This document shows positions 1 through 6,560 of a DNA stretch of 16,468 bases, piece after piece. The notes below the pieces were generated by a model that was not told the origin of the DNA, did no database searches, and worked only from the letters and a program-made list of their open reading frames with translations. The translations under genes and the position numbers were made by a program. Positions within the stretch are counted from its first letter, which is position 1; each line of letters starts with the position of its first letter. Where the stretch lies: contig JAAZND010000054.1 of assembly GCA_012798485.1 (NCBI GenBank), positions 1 to 16,468 on the forward strand, written 5' to 3'. Origin of the DNA: Candidatus Beckwithbacteria bacterium (lineage in GTDB: Bacteria; Patescibacteriota; Microgenomatia; UBA1400; UBA1449).

Positions 1-148
1 CAATTTGACTTTTTTTTACACCAGTACTTTTTTCTGTAGCTACACCCACTACTCTCAGTCTTTTTGTTTCGTCGTCTTCAGATACAATCAAGGTGGTAAT
101 TTTATTTGTACCGATATCAATAGCTGAATAAATATTAGCTTTTGCCAA
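1..148 (-). CDS. ftsA: FtsA, cell division actin homologue (N-terminal 49 codons, cut by window edge)
   Basis: Reading leftward from a TTG codon at 148-146 gives a protein beginning (M)AKANIYSAIDIGTNKITTLI, followed by VVGVATEKSTGVKKSQI. This is the start of FtsA: the phosphate-1 strand of the actin fold (AIDIGTNKI) and the conserved GVxxxxSxGVKKG-like segment. FtsA is the membrane-attached ATP-binding protein that tethers FtsZ to the membrane and recruits later division proteins. TTG is chosen because the upstream frame reaches a TGA without any ATG or GTG, and because family members start MAK. No Shine-Dalgarno site is visible. It lies 111 bp downstream of ftsQ in the same direction, the standard ftsQ-ftsA order; ftsZ probably follows outside the window. 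Confidence 0.88.
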   Translation of the reverse strand, partial: MAKANIYSAIDIGTNKITTLIVSEDDETKRLRVVGVATEKSTGVKKSQI

Positions 149-259
149 GTTAAGGAAGTAATAAATTACAGATTCTAATCCTATCAGTAATCAGTAATTT
201 ACTATAAATAATTCTAAACTAAAATTTTAAAATTTGCACAAGTAATTTTATTAGATAGT
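149..259. other. ftsQ-ftsA intergenic region
   Basis: This 111-bp AT-rich gap holds a 7-bp tandem repeat (ATCAGTA twice, 183-196) running into an 11-bp palindrome AGTAA-T-TTACT (193-203). A self-complementary AAATTTTAAAATTT run lies near 221-236. I see no convincing paired -35/-10 promoter, no GC-rich terminator hairpin and no small gene. It may carry an ftsA-proximal regulatory site, but that is a guess. Confidence 0.4.
183..203. repeat. Short tandem repeat merging into a palindrome upstream of ftsA
   Basis: Two adjacent ATCAGTA units (183-189 and 190-196) are followed by the odd palindrome AGTAA T TTACT (193-203), which shares its left arm with the second unit. The block lies 35-55 nt upstream of the ftsA TTG start. 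The arrangement looks operator-like, but AT-rich DNA produces such short symmetry by chance. Confidence 0.4.
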
Positions 260-1060
260 TTATTTAATTATGGGATTATCAAATCTTAAGTCAACCAATT
301 GATAATCAACTTGTTCTTCTTCTTTGTCATCTTTCAACTGTTCTTTATTATTCAAAATAAATTGCCAAGCATCAGCCTGTTTAAACAAATCCTTTTCTGC
401 AGTAAAAAGAGCTTGATCACCAGAAAGCAAGAAAACTTCAATATTATCTTTGCTTTTAATATTGATATTTTTGATGGGAATATATGATTCCTCCAAAATA
501 TCGATTAATTTTAAAACATCCAAAACAGTCGGATTACTAATTTGCTCTCCAATGGCAAAGCTTTCATTAATTTTAATATTAATAAGGTCATCCCGATTCC
601 CTTCAGCAAAAATCAAATTATGTTCATCGACAAGAAATTTCTGACCCAGACTATTTTCAAGACTTAAAATGGCTTTTCTTTTAATAAAATGGATTTCCAA
701 TTTGTCCGGAAAATTTTTTTTGAAAAAAACTTCTCCAATCTCCGGATAATTATTAAAAATTTTATCTTCAAAGCCAATTGAGCTAAAAGTGATTAGATTT
801 TGCCCATAAAGATCCTGGCAGTAGGATTTGATATGAGGATTACAATTTTCGTTTTCAAATCTACAATCAATCGTTTTGATAGTTAAAAGCTGACTAAAAA
901 AAACAAGGTATAAGATTAAAGTAATTATAAAAATACAACCGACTAAAAGCACAAAGCGCTTATGAATCCTGCTAAATAAATTAGTTAGTATAAGTTGGGG
1001 TTTATCATTTTGTTGCAACGACCTTTTGTTTTTTTTAGGCAGTTTAAACATAAGTTTCAA
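260..1060 (-). CDS. ftsQ: FtsQ/DivIB-type cell division protein with POTRA domain
   Basis: Bitopic division protein of the FtsQ/DivIB family, which bridges cytoplasmic and outside parts of the divisome through FtsB and FtsL. It has a basic cytoplasmic tail (residues 1-35, KLPKKNKR), one membrane segment (about 36-56, FVLLVGCIFIITLILYLVFF), then a POTRA-like domain (about 59-128) with IKTIDCRF, YGQNLITF, YPEIGEVFFKKNFPDKLEI and KRKAILSLE. A beta-rich C-terminal region follows. Length of 266 aa is normal. Three cysteines (66, 73, 81) sit at the start of the outside domain. The first possible start is TTG at 1060, forming a TTGA overlap with the murG stop; an ATG at 1051 (MFKLPKK) is equally plausible. 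No Shine-Dalgarno is seen before either. The place between murG and ftsA agrees with the assignment. Confidence 0.85.
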   Translation of the reverse strand: MKLMFKLPKKNKRSLQQNDKPQLILTNLFSRIHKRFVLLVGCIFIITLILYLVFFSQLLTIKTIDCRFENENCNPHIKSYCQDLYGQNLITFSSIGFEDKIFNNYPEIGEVFFKKNFPDKLEIHFIKRKAILSLENSLGQKFLVDEHNLIFAEGNRDDLINIKINESFAIGEQISNPTVLDVLKLIDILEESYIPIKNINIKSKDNIEVFLLSGDQALFTAEKDLFKQADAWQFILNNKEQLKDDKEEEQVDYQLVDLRFDNPIIK

Positions 1061-2190
1061 ATTGAATTTCTAATATCTTCATAAATTAGATTAAGACTAT
1101 TTTGCTTTATATGTTCTTTAATAAAATTATCAATTTTGTCTTCTTTTATCTGTTTACGAAGTAATAATTTAATGTTTTTTTTCATTTTTTCACTAGAAAA
1201 ACTATTTTGTTCAATAATTTCACAAAGTCCTAATGATTTTAGTATTAAAGCATTTTTAAGTTGCTCCTGAGCATAAGCAAAAGGCAAAGGAATAGCTAAA
1301 ATTTTTTTCTTAAATAAGAGTAAGTCATAAACTGTATGAGCACCACTACGCCCAATAACTAGATCAGCAGCTTGTAAAAATTGAGAAAAATGATCACTAT
1401 AACTAAAAACCAAATAACTGGACTGATGATCTTTTGAAAGCGTTTCTCTAAGCTTTTGAAACTTGTTAAAATCTTGAGTTTGGGTATTATTACCTGTTTG
1501 ATGAATTAAATTATAGTACGTCAACAAATAATCTAAATTTTCCTCTATAAAATTATTGATAAAATGGCAGCCTTGCTTACCTCCAGATATTAAAATCAAG
1601 GGTTTGTTTAATTTATTAAACTGAAAATTAAACTCTTTTTGCAGAAATTGATTAAGATTTTTTTTGCTAAAAGGAGTTAATTTTCGCTTATTTATCGGTA
1701 AACCCACAACCATAGTTTTGTTTAAATATTTAGCTGCCAATTCTTCCTGAGATTTCTCCCAAGTAAGATAAAGCCTTTTCACCAAAGGCAAAATTGTTTT
1801 ATTAGCCAGTCCCATGGTGACTGTTTGCTCGTGTGCAAAACTGGGGATTTTATAAAAAAAAGCCGCAAATACTGGAGGAACTGCCAAAAAGCCACCAAAC
1901 GAAACCACTGCTTCAATCTTATTTTTGGCAAAATAATGTAAACAAAAAAGAAACGCTTTAATGATTTTAAAATAAGAAGCTAAAGAAGCTCTATGAAATT
2001 TACCAGTTTCAAGATTGACAAACTTAATCTTATTTTTAGTTACTTCTAAATATTCCTGTGAATAACTTTTTTTATCAGCAAAACTATATTGATGACCAAA
2101 CCAGATAATTAGATAACCATTTGTTTGAAATTTTTGCGCAAGGATTAAAGCGCTATTATAATGCCCACCAGTAAAAAGAATTGTTTTCAT
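1057..2190 (-). CDS. murG: MurG, UDP-GlcNAc:lipid I N-acetylglucosaminyltransferase (divergent)
   Basis: GT-B glycosyltransferase that adds GlcNAc to lipid I to make lipid II on the inner membrane face. The family pattern is present along the whole 377 aa: FGGFLAVPPV (98-107), HEQTVTMGLANK (120-131), the third glycine loop as SGGKQGCHFIN (202-212), and the donor-binding stretch ADLVIGRSGAHTVYDL (275-290) followed by IPLPFAYAQEQLKNA (300-314). The N-terminal glycine loop is shortened: canonical GGTGGHxxPA is here TGGHYNSA (7-14). The usual glutamate of the donor site (RAGAxTxxE) appears as Asp289. The protein ends in TGA overlapping the ftsQ start. Start is ATG at 2190, 42 nt after ftsW, with an exact TATAAT 13 nt upstream and no Shine-Dalgarno. 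Product call is firm; the motif drift suggests a lineage-specific form. Confidence 0.88.
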   Translation of the reverse strand: MKTILFTGGHYNSALILAQKFQTNGYLIIWFGHQYSFADKKSYSQEYLEVTKNKIKFVNLETGKFHRASLASYFKIIKAFLFCLHYFAKNKIEAVVSFGGFLAVPPVFAAFFYKIPSFAHEQTVTMGLANKTILPLVKRLYLTWEKSQEELAAKYLNKTMVVGLPINKRKLTPFSKKNLNQFLQKEFNFQFNKLNKPLILISGGKQGCHFINNFIEENLDYLLTYYNLIHQTGNNTQTQDFNKFQKLRETLSKDHQSSYLVFSYSDHFSQFLQAADLVIGRSGAHTVYDLLLFKKKILAIPLPFAYAQEQLKNALILKSLGLCEIIEQNSFSSEKMKKNIKLLLRKQIKEDKIDNFIKEHIKQNSLNLIYEDIRNSI

Positions 2191-2203
2191 AAATTTATTG
2201 TAA

Positions 2204-2209
2204 ATTATA
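2204..2209 (-). promoter_or_regulatory. Candidate -10 box close to the murG start
   Basis: An exact TATAAT lies 13 nt before the murG ATG in the short ftsW-murG gap. A weak -35 match (TTAAGA) sits 16 nt further upstream at 2226-2231. A transcript from here would have a leader of only about six nucleotides. Confidence 0.4.
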
Positions 2210-2232
2210 AACTAAAAGATAGCTATCTTAAA

Positions 2233-3381
2233 TTACTTTGATTTTTCTATATTTTTGGAAATATTTAAGAGAATTCCCATACTGGCAAGACAAACCACTA
2301 GTGAGGTGCCTCCATAAGACAAAAAGGGTAAAGGCACTCCTGTAAGCGGGACCAGAGAGACCATTGAAGCTAGATTCAAAAAAAACTGCACACCAATCCA
2401 AGAAGTAATCCCAAGAGCTAATAACTGGCCATATTTATCTGGGGCAGATTTGGCAATTTGAATTCCTTTATAAATAATAATGACAAAAACCATAACCAAA
2501 ATTAATGCTCCAGCAAAACCCACCTCTTCGCCTACGATCGCAAAAATAGAATCAGAACTGGCTTCTGGTAAATATTGATATTTTTGGATTGACTGACCAA
2601 ACCCCAAACCCCAAAGACCGCCACTCCCTAAGGCAATTAAAACCTGCTGAATATGATAAGAACTTCCCAAACTATCAGCATTGTAATCAAAAAAAGTTTT
2701 CAGTCTTTGCATTCTATAAGGCGAAGAAATAATAAGTAGTAATCCTAAAATTCCAGCACCAACAGCTGAGAATAAAAATTTGACCAAATCTGCCCCGGAA
2801 ACAAAATAAAGAATAAAAGCTGAAGCCAGTAAAACAATAGCTGTCCCAAGATCTGGTTCTAAAATAATCAAGCCCAAAATAAAGCCAATCAGCAAAAAAA
2901 ACTGCGCTAAAGTTCTTTTTTTATCAAGCCAGGTAGCTAAATAAATCACCAGAATAGTTTTAAAAGTTTCTGAAGGTTGAAAAGTAGAAATGCCCAAATC
3001 TATCCATCTTCTCGCTCCATAAACTGGTGGCATAAATAAGACTAGTAACAAAAGTAAAACATTAAAGACAAAAGCTATAGATATAAATTTTTTATAAATA
3101 TGATAATCAATATGCCCCACAATCAAAAGTATGATCCAACCAAACAGAAAATAAGGGCCTTGAAATTTCAGGTAATGAAAGCGATCGGCAAAAATCTGAT
3201 TAGCCTCAACTACCGACGCATCATAAACCATAATTAGTCCGAAAAGAGTAATGATGAAAAGTAAAAAAATCAGCAGAAAATCAGCTTTTTGTTTATTTTC
3301 TCTTCTGATCTTAAAATTTTTAAAAAAAGAACTGATTCTTCCCAATTTGCGTTTCTGGACAGTCTTATTGTTATTAGGCAA
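2233..3381 (-). CDS. ftsW: FtsW, SEDS-family septal peptidoglycan polymerase
   Basis: Integral membrane SEDS glycosyltransferase that polymerises lipid II together with a class B penicillin-binding protein. About ten membrane helices follow a basic N-terminal tail (RKLGRISSFFKNFKIRRENK). Family motifs: RRWIDLGISTFQPSE (124-138), EPDLGTA (175-181), SYHIQQVLIALGSGGLWGLG (241-260), LPEASSDSIFAIVGEEVG (271-288) and PLTGVPLPFLSYGGTS (345-360). FtsW and RodA are hard to part by sequence alone; the place between murD and murG decides for FtsW. The start is TTG at 3381 because the next ATG is already inside the first helix; a TATAAT lies 8 nt upstream. A TTG at codon 13 (before GRISSFF) is an alternative. 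No Shine-Dalgarno is visible. Its partner ftsI is not in the window. Confidence 0.92.
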   Translation of the reverse strand: MPNNNKTVQKRKLGRISSFFKNFKIRRENKQKADFLLIFLLFIITLFGLIMVYDASVVEANQIFADRFHYLKFQGPYFLFGWIILLIVGHIDYHIYKKFISIAFVFNVLLLLLVLFMPPVYGARRWIDLGISTFQPSETFKTILVIYLATWLDKKRTLAQFFLLIGFILGLIILEPDLGTAIVLLASAFILYFVSGADLVKFLFSAVGAGILGLLLIISSPYRMQRLKTFFDYNADSLGSSYHIQQVLIALGSGGLWGLGFGQSIQKYQYLPEASSDSIFAIVGEEVGFAGALILVMVFVIIIYKGIQIAKSAPDKYGQLLALGITSWIGVQFFLNLASMVSLVPLTGVPLPFLSYGGTSLVVCLASMGILLNISKNIEKSK

Positions 3382-3389
3382 GGTTTTAA

Positions 3390-3395
3390 ATTATA
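3390..3395 (-). promoter_or_regulatory. Candidate -10 box 8 nt before the ftsW TTG
   Basis: Exact TATAAT in the 15-nt murD-ftsW gap, reaching to within two bases of the murD stop codon (3397-3399). Expected transcription start is at or just before the TTG codon. No good -35 is seen. Confidence 0.4.
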
Positions 3396-3396
3396 A

Positions 3397-4776
3397 TTAT
3401 TGACTTATAATTTTTTCCACAATTTGATTAAATTGATCACCACGATCAAACTCGTTTACAAACATACCAAAGGAGGCAAAACCAGGAGAAAGCAAAATTA
3501 TATCTCCTGCATGCGCCTGACTATAAGCTGTTTCAACTGCTTCTTTTAAATTAATAAAAATTTGAGATATAAGCCTATCTTCAAAATTAAATTTTTGTAA
3601 TTCCTGTTTTAACTCAGTTGTCCCAGTCCCCTCAAGTAAAATGATTTTTTTGGCAGTTTGCATAAGCGTCTTCACTAAGTTTTGCAGCGGCAGTTGTTTA
3701 CTATAACCACCACCTATCCAAATTATTTTGTTGGCAGGAAAACTTTCTAAAGCAATTTGAGCTGCTATCGGTGTGGTTGCCGTAGTGTCGTTAATAAAAA
3801 TAATCCCATTTCTTTCTCCTCTTTTTTCCAGTCTATAAGGCACACCTTGAAAGTTTTCTAAACTTGCTTGAATTTTTTCACGAGAAATATTTAAAATTTT
3901 CCCGAGAGTAAAAATTGAACTCAGATTTTGTTGATTATGTTTTCCTGGCAATTTTATTTTATAATCTTTAGGCAAAGCACTTTCATCAAAAAATAAAACC
4001 TGAGCTTGGCTTAAAGGCGCAAAACTTTGCAAAATTTGCTCTTCTTTTTTTAAAAGTAAAAAATCATTTGCATTTTGATAACAACAAATCGCGGTTTTAT
4101 CTTTAATATAGTTTTGCATTTGTTCCTCAAAATTTTCACCTGCATAACTAATGAGATGGTCAGGATAAATCGAAGTGACAATAGCTATATGAGGAGATTT
4201 TTTTTCTAAATGTAAAGCGTGGAGTTGAAAATTTGATAATTCTAGGATAGCAAAATCTAAATCTTGAGAATTTTCTAATTGATTTAGAATTTCAGTATGA
4301 GGCACATTCCCGCCAAGAATTACTTTGAAACCATTATCTTGCAACATTTTAAAACAGGCATAAGTAGTGGTAGTTTTCCCTCTTGTCCCAGTAATACCAA
4401 TAATCGGACAATCGCAGAAGCGAAAAAACAAGCCAATTTGCGTTTCAATTTGTTTGTCCAGCTGATAAGCCAATTGTAAAAAATGTGAGTCAGGGCTTTT
4501 GTTCCAGATATCCTGATTCACCACAATAAGATCAGCCCATTGGATATCTTCATCTCTATGTTCTCCTAGTGTTAGTGAGTAAGAAAAATTTTTTAATTGA
4601 GCCAAAGAAGGTTTCAGTTCTTTCTCTGTTTTTAAATCTGTAATTTTTACTTCTTTAGCATATTTTAAGAAAAACTTTGCACTATCAACTCCGCCACCCT
4701 GTAATCCCAGACCAAAAATTAAAACTTTTTGACGAGAGAGTTTTTCGATATATTCTTGAAAAGCTAAATTGGCCAT
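3397..4776 (-). CDS. murD: MurD, UDP-MurNAc-L-Ala:D-Glu ligase
   Basis: Cytoplasmic Mur ligase adding D-glutamate to UDP-MurNAc-L-Ala using ATP. All three domains are present in 459 aa. The N-terminal Rossmann domain has VLIFGLGLQGGGVDSAKFF (18-36). The ATPase domain has P-loop GTRGKTTTT (130-138), ELSNFQL (179-185), YPDHL (204-208) and a lysine in YIKDKTAI that fits the carbamylated site. The C-terminal domain has NDTTATTP and LLSPGFASFGMFxNEFDRGDQF, the MurD-type ending (canonical LLSPACASFDxFxxYxxRG). GKHNQQN is the expected GxHNxxN loop. The P-loop has Arg where Asn is usual. ATG start at 4776, 12 nt after mraY, with TATAAT 11 nt upstream and no Shine-Dalgarno. Confidence 0.93.
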   Translation of the reverse strand: MANLAFQEYIEKLSRQKVLIFGLGLQGGGVDSAKFFLKYAKEVKITDLKTEKELKPSLAQLKNFSYSLTLGEHRDEDIQWADLIVVNQDIWNKSPDSHFLQLAYQLDKQIETQIGLFFRFCDCPIIGITGTRGKTTTTYACFKMLQDNGFKVILGGNVPHTEILNQLENSQDLDFAILELSNFQLHALHLEKKSPHIAIVTSIYPDHLISYAGENFEEQMQNYIKDKTAICCYQNANDFLLLKKEEQILQSFAPLSQAQVLFFDESALPKDYKIKLPGKHNQQNLSSIFTLGKILNISREKIQASLENFQGVPYRLEKRGERNGIIFINDTTATTPIAAQIALESFPANKIIWIGGGYSKQLPLQNLVKTLMQTAKKIILLEGTGTTELKQELQKFNFEDRLISQIFINLKEAVETAYSQAHAGDIILLSPGFASFGMFVNEFDRGDQFNQIVEKIISQ

Positions 4777-4787
4777 ATTTAAGAAGC

Positions 4788-4793
4788 ATTATA
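4788..4793 (-). promoter_or_regulatory. Candidate -10 box upstream of murD, overlapping the mraY stop
   Basis: TATAAT overlaps the mraY stop codon (TAA at 4791-4789) and ends 11 nt before the murD ATG. No good -35 is visible. It fits the repeated TATAAT-start geometry of the cluster. Confidence 0.35.
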
Positions 4794-5859
4794 CTATTGC
4801 TAACCAAATTCCAAAAATGGCCAGCATTATTGCTGCAAGCCAAGCTCTTTGCACTATTTTAGGTTCTTCCCAGCCATAATCCTGTAAAAAAAGGTGAAAA
4901 GGAGAAACTTTAAATAATTTCTTACCTCTAAATTTTTTGGACAAAACCTGCAGCAAACTGGAAGTAATTTCTAAAACAAAAATCCCTCCTATAATCATTA
5001 AAGCCATTACTTTACCTAGTAAAAGCCCAACCACAGCAAAAGTGGCACCAAAAGCCAAAGAACCAACATCCCCAAGCCAGATTCTTGCTGGATAAACATT
5101 GAAATATAAAAAAGCAATAATTGAGCCAAGCCATAAAGCCAGGAAAAAAGATAAAGGTGTGTCCAAAATTGCAGCCGATAAAAACCAAAAAGCAAACAAA
5201 GCAATCATCATTAAGCCAGAACTTAACCCATCGAGCCCATCTGTCACATTCACGGCATTAGTAAAAGAAACTATCACTATGGCTGCTACAGGGACAAATA
5301 AAATACCCAAATCAAAAACGCCAAAAAAGGGAAGATAAAAAATATCTATCTTAAGATTAAAATAAAGCATTGAAGCAATAACAAAAGCTAAAATCCATTG
5401 GATCAAAAATTTGTAACGCATTCTGAGTCCAAAAAAACCAGTATTTTTAAAATTAAAAAATTTCATAATATCGTCATATAAGCCCAAAATTCCAAAAGAA
5501 ATAAAGGTGAAAAAAATGACATTGATTTCTTCTTTAATAGGATAAACATGTGTAATATCAAGCCCTAAAAACTTTACTAGAGGAAAAAGGAAGGTAAAAA
5601 GTAAAGAGACAACCAGAATAATTAAAAAACCTCCACCCACCGGAGTTCCCTGTTTATGATTATGAAATTTATCAAAAATTGGAGTTGGTTTATCAAACAT
5701 ATCTTTAGTTTTTTGGGAAGCTCTGGTAAAACGAAATTTGTACAAAAGATTAATAAAAGGAACCAGTAAAACACTGGTAAAAGAAAAGGAAAAAATCAAT
5801 AAACCTAATAACAGCGCAAAAGGACTGGACGGCGACTCTGGCAAATTTGGATTAAACAT
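4789..5859 (-). CDS. mraY: MraY, phospho-MurNAc-pentapeptide translocase
   Basis: Polytopic enzyme that transfers phospho-MurNAc-pentapeptide from UDP to undecaprenyl phosphate, giving lipid I. It has about ten hydrophobic helices in 356 aa. Motifs: KPTPxxxKFHNHKQGTPVGGG (58-77), LYDDIMK with the aspartate pair at 129-130 and Lys133, NAVNVTDGLDGL (201-212), and WLGDVGSLAFG (261-271). The last cytoplasmic motif, normally APxHHHFExxGW, is here SPFHLFLQDYGW (319-330), so only the first of three histidines remains. The order MraY-MurD-FtsW-MurG is the classic dcw order. ATG at 5859; no Shine-Dalgarno upstream, only a weak TATTAA 5 nt before it. The alternative WecA-like identity is unlikely given the length, the motifs and the neighbours. 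Confidence 0.92.
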   Translation of the reverse strand: MFNPNLPESPSSPFALLLGLLIFSFSFTSVLLVPFINLLYKFRFTRASQKTKDMFDKPTPIFDKFHNHKQGTPVGGGFLIILVVSLLFTFLFPLVKFLGLDITHVYPIKEEINVIFFTFISFGILGLYDDIMKFFNFKNTGFFGLRMRYKFLIQWILAFVIASMLYFNLKIDIFYLPFFGVFDLGILFVPVAAIVIVSFTNAVNVTDGLDGLSSGLMMIALFAFWFLSAAILDTPLSFFLALWLGSIIAFLYFNVYPARIWLGDVGSLAFGATFAVVGLLLGKVMALMIIGGIFVLEITSSLLQVLSKKFRGKKLFKVSPFHLFLQDYGWEEPKIVQRAWLAAIMLAIFGIWLAIV

Positions 5860-5897
5860 ACTAATTAATAGTTTAACAAAATAATGGAAAAAAGTAA

Positions 5898-6425
5898 TTA
5901 TGACTTATATGAAGCAATAGGATTATTCTTTTTATTTAAATGAATTTGAGAATTAAAATATTGATTGGAATAATTTACAAAATTGGTGCCTTTTATTGAA
6001 AGATAAAAAAATAAATTGAACAAAAATTTGATAGCTAAATAAAAACCATAAATTAAGAAAGGAGTAAAAAAAATTATCTCACCTAAACTCAAGACAAAAA
6101 CGTAGATAATTGGCAAAGCTGAAAATTTTACAATAAAAACAGAATTTAATTTCAGTAAATAAAAATACAGTAAAGTATATAAAGGCAATAAAAGCAGCAA
6201 AATCAGGATATTTAAAAAGCTGAGCTTCAATTTAGTTCTTTTATAAACTAAGAATAATTTTGGGAGAAAAAAATTATCAAAAATAAAAAGGTTATTAAAT
6301 TTATTTATAAAAGTCTTTTGATTTTTGAAATATTCAATCCAAACACATAAATTAAACAAAAAACTTAAGAAGAAGAAAAAGAAAAGAAGGCAAGCTAAAA
6401 ATTTGATGACCTCAACATAGGCCAT
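5898..6425 (-). CDS. Unknown multi-span membrane protein in the dcw cluster
   Basis: I do not recognise this 175-aa protein. It is extremely rich in Phe (31 residues by hand count), Leu, Ile, Lys and Asn. Likely membrane segments are about 6-29, 68-92, 99-120 and 121-145. A Lys/Asn-rich connector (33-67, YFKNQKTFINKF and VYKRTKLKLSF) follows the first segment, and a polar tail (SNQYFNSQIHLNKKNNPIAS) ends it. No catalytic or cofactor motif is seen. It is the only gene here with a full Shine-Dalgarno: AGGAGG ends 3 nt before ATG at 6425. It sits between murA and mraY, 38 nt from mraY in the same direction. The strong RBS and open 176-codon frame argue that it is expressed. A role in wall synthesis or division is only inferred from place. 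Confidence 0.7.
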   Translation of the reverse strand: MAYVEVIKFLACLLFFFFFLSFLFNLCVWIEYFKNQKTFINKFNNLFIFDNFFLPKLFLVYKRTKLKLSFLNILILLLLLPLYTLLYFYLLKLNSVFIVKFSALPIIYVFVLSLGEIIFFTPFLIYGFYLAIKFLFNLFFYLSIKGTNFVNYSNQYFNSQIHLNKKNNPIASYKS

Positions 6426-6428
6426 TTT

Positions 6429-6434
6429 CCTCCT
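6429..6434 (-). promoter_or_regulatory. Strong Shine-Dalgarno site of the unknown membrane protein
   Basis: GCAGAAAGGAGGAAAATG: a full AGGAGG (within AAAGGAGG) three bases before the start codon. It fixes ATG 6425 as the start. It is the only clear Shine-Dalgarno in the window. Confidence 0.85.
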
Positions 6435-6560
6435 TTCTGCTATTTAAATAACTTTTTGTTTAATTAATTAAATTAGCTAAATTACTCTATCAAAATTTTA
6501 AAAATGCAATTCCTAAATTTAGTATAGAAAGTTTTTTAAAAAAATAAAAGAGGGAATTTT
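6435..6560. other. murA to membrane-protein intergenic region with palindromes
   Basis: The 135-bp gap (6426-6560) is the largest between genes here. It contains a perfect 14-bp palindrome TTTAATTAATTAAA (6459-6472), directly followed by TTAGCTAA (6473-6480), also palindromic. A GGAATT (6553-6558) just after the murA stop can pair with AATTCC (6508-6513) over a long loop, which is too weak for a terminator. TATACT (revcomp of 6521-6526) resembles a -10 box but lacks a good -35. The mRNA of the downstream gene should have a real leader, since its Shine-Dalgarno is in this gap. Confidence 0.4.

Noticed and set aside
221..236. AAATTTTAAAATTT palindrome as a regulatory element
   Set aside because: Pure A/T symmetry of this kind is common by chance in such AT-rich gaps.
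5898..6425. The unknown membrane protein as FtsL or FtsB
   Set aside because: FtsL and FtsB have one helix followed by a coiled coil; this protein has several helices and no heptad region.
6508..6558. AATTCC/GGAATT pairing after murA as a terminator
   Set aside because: Only six base pairs across a 39-nt loop and no GC-rich stem; not stable enough to call.
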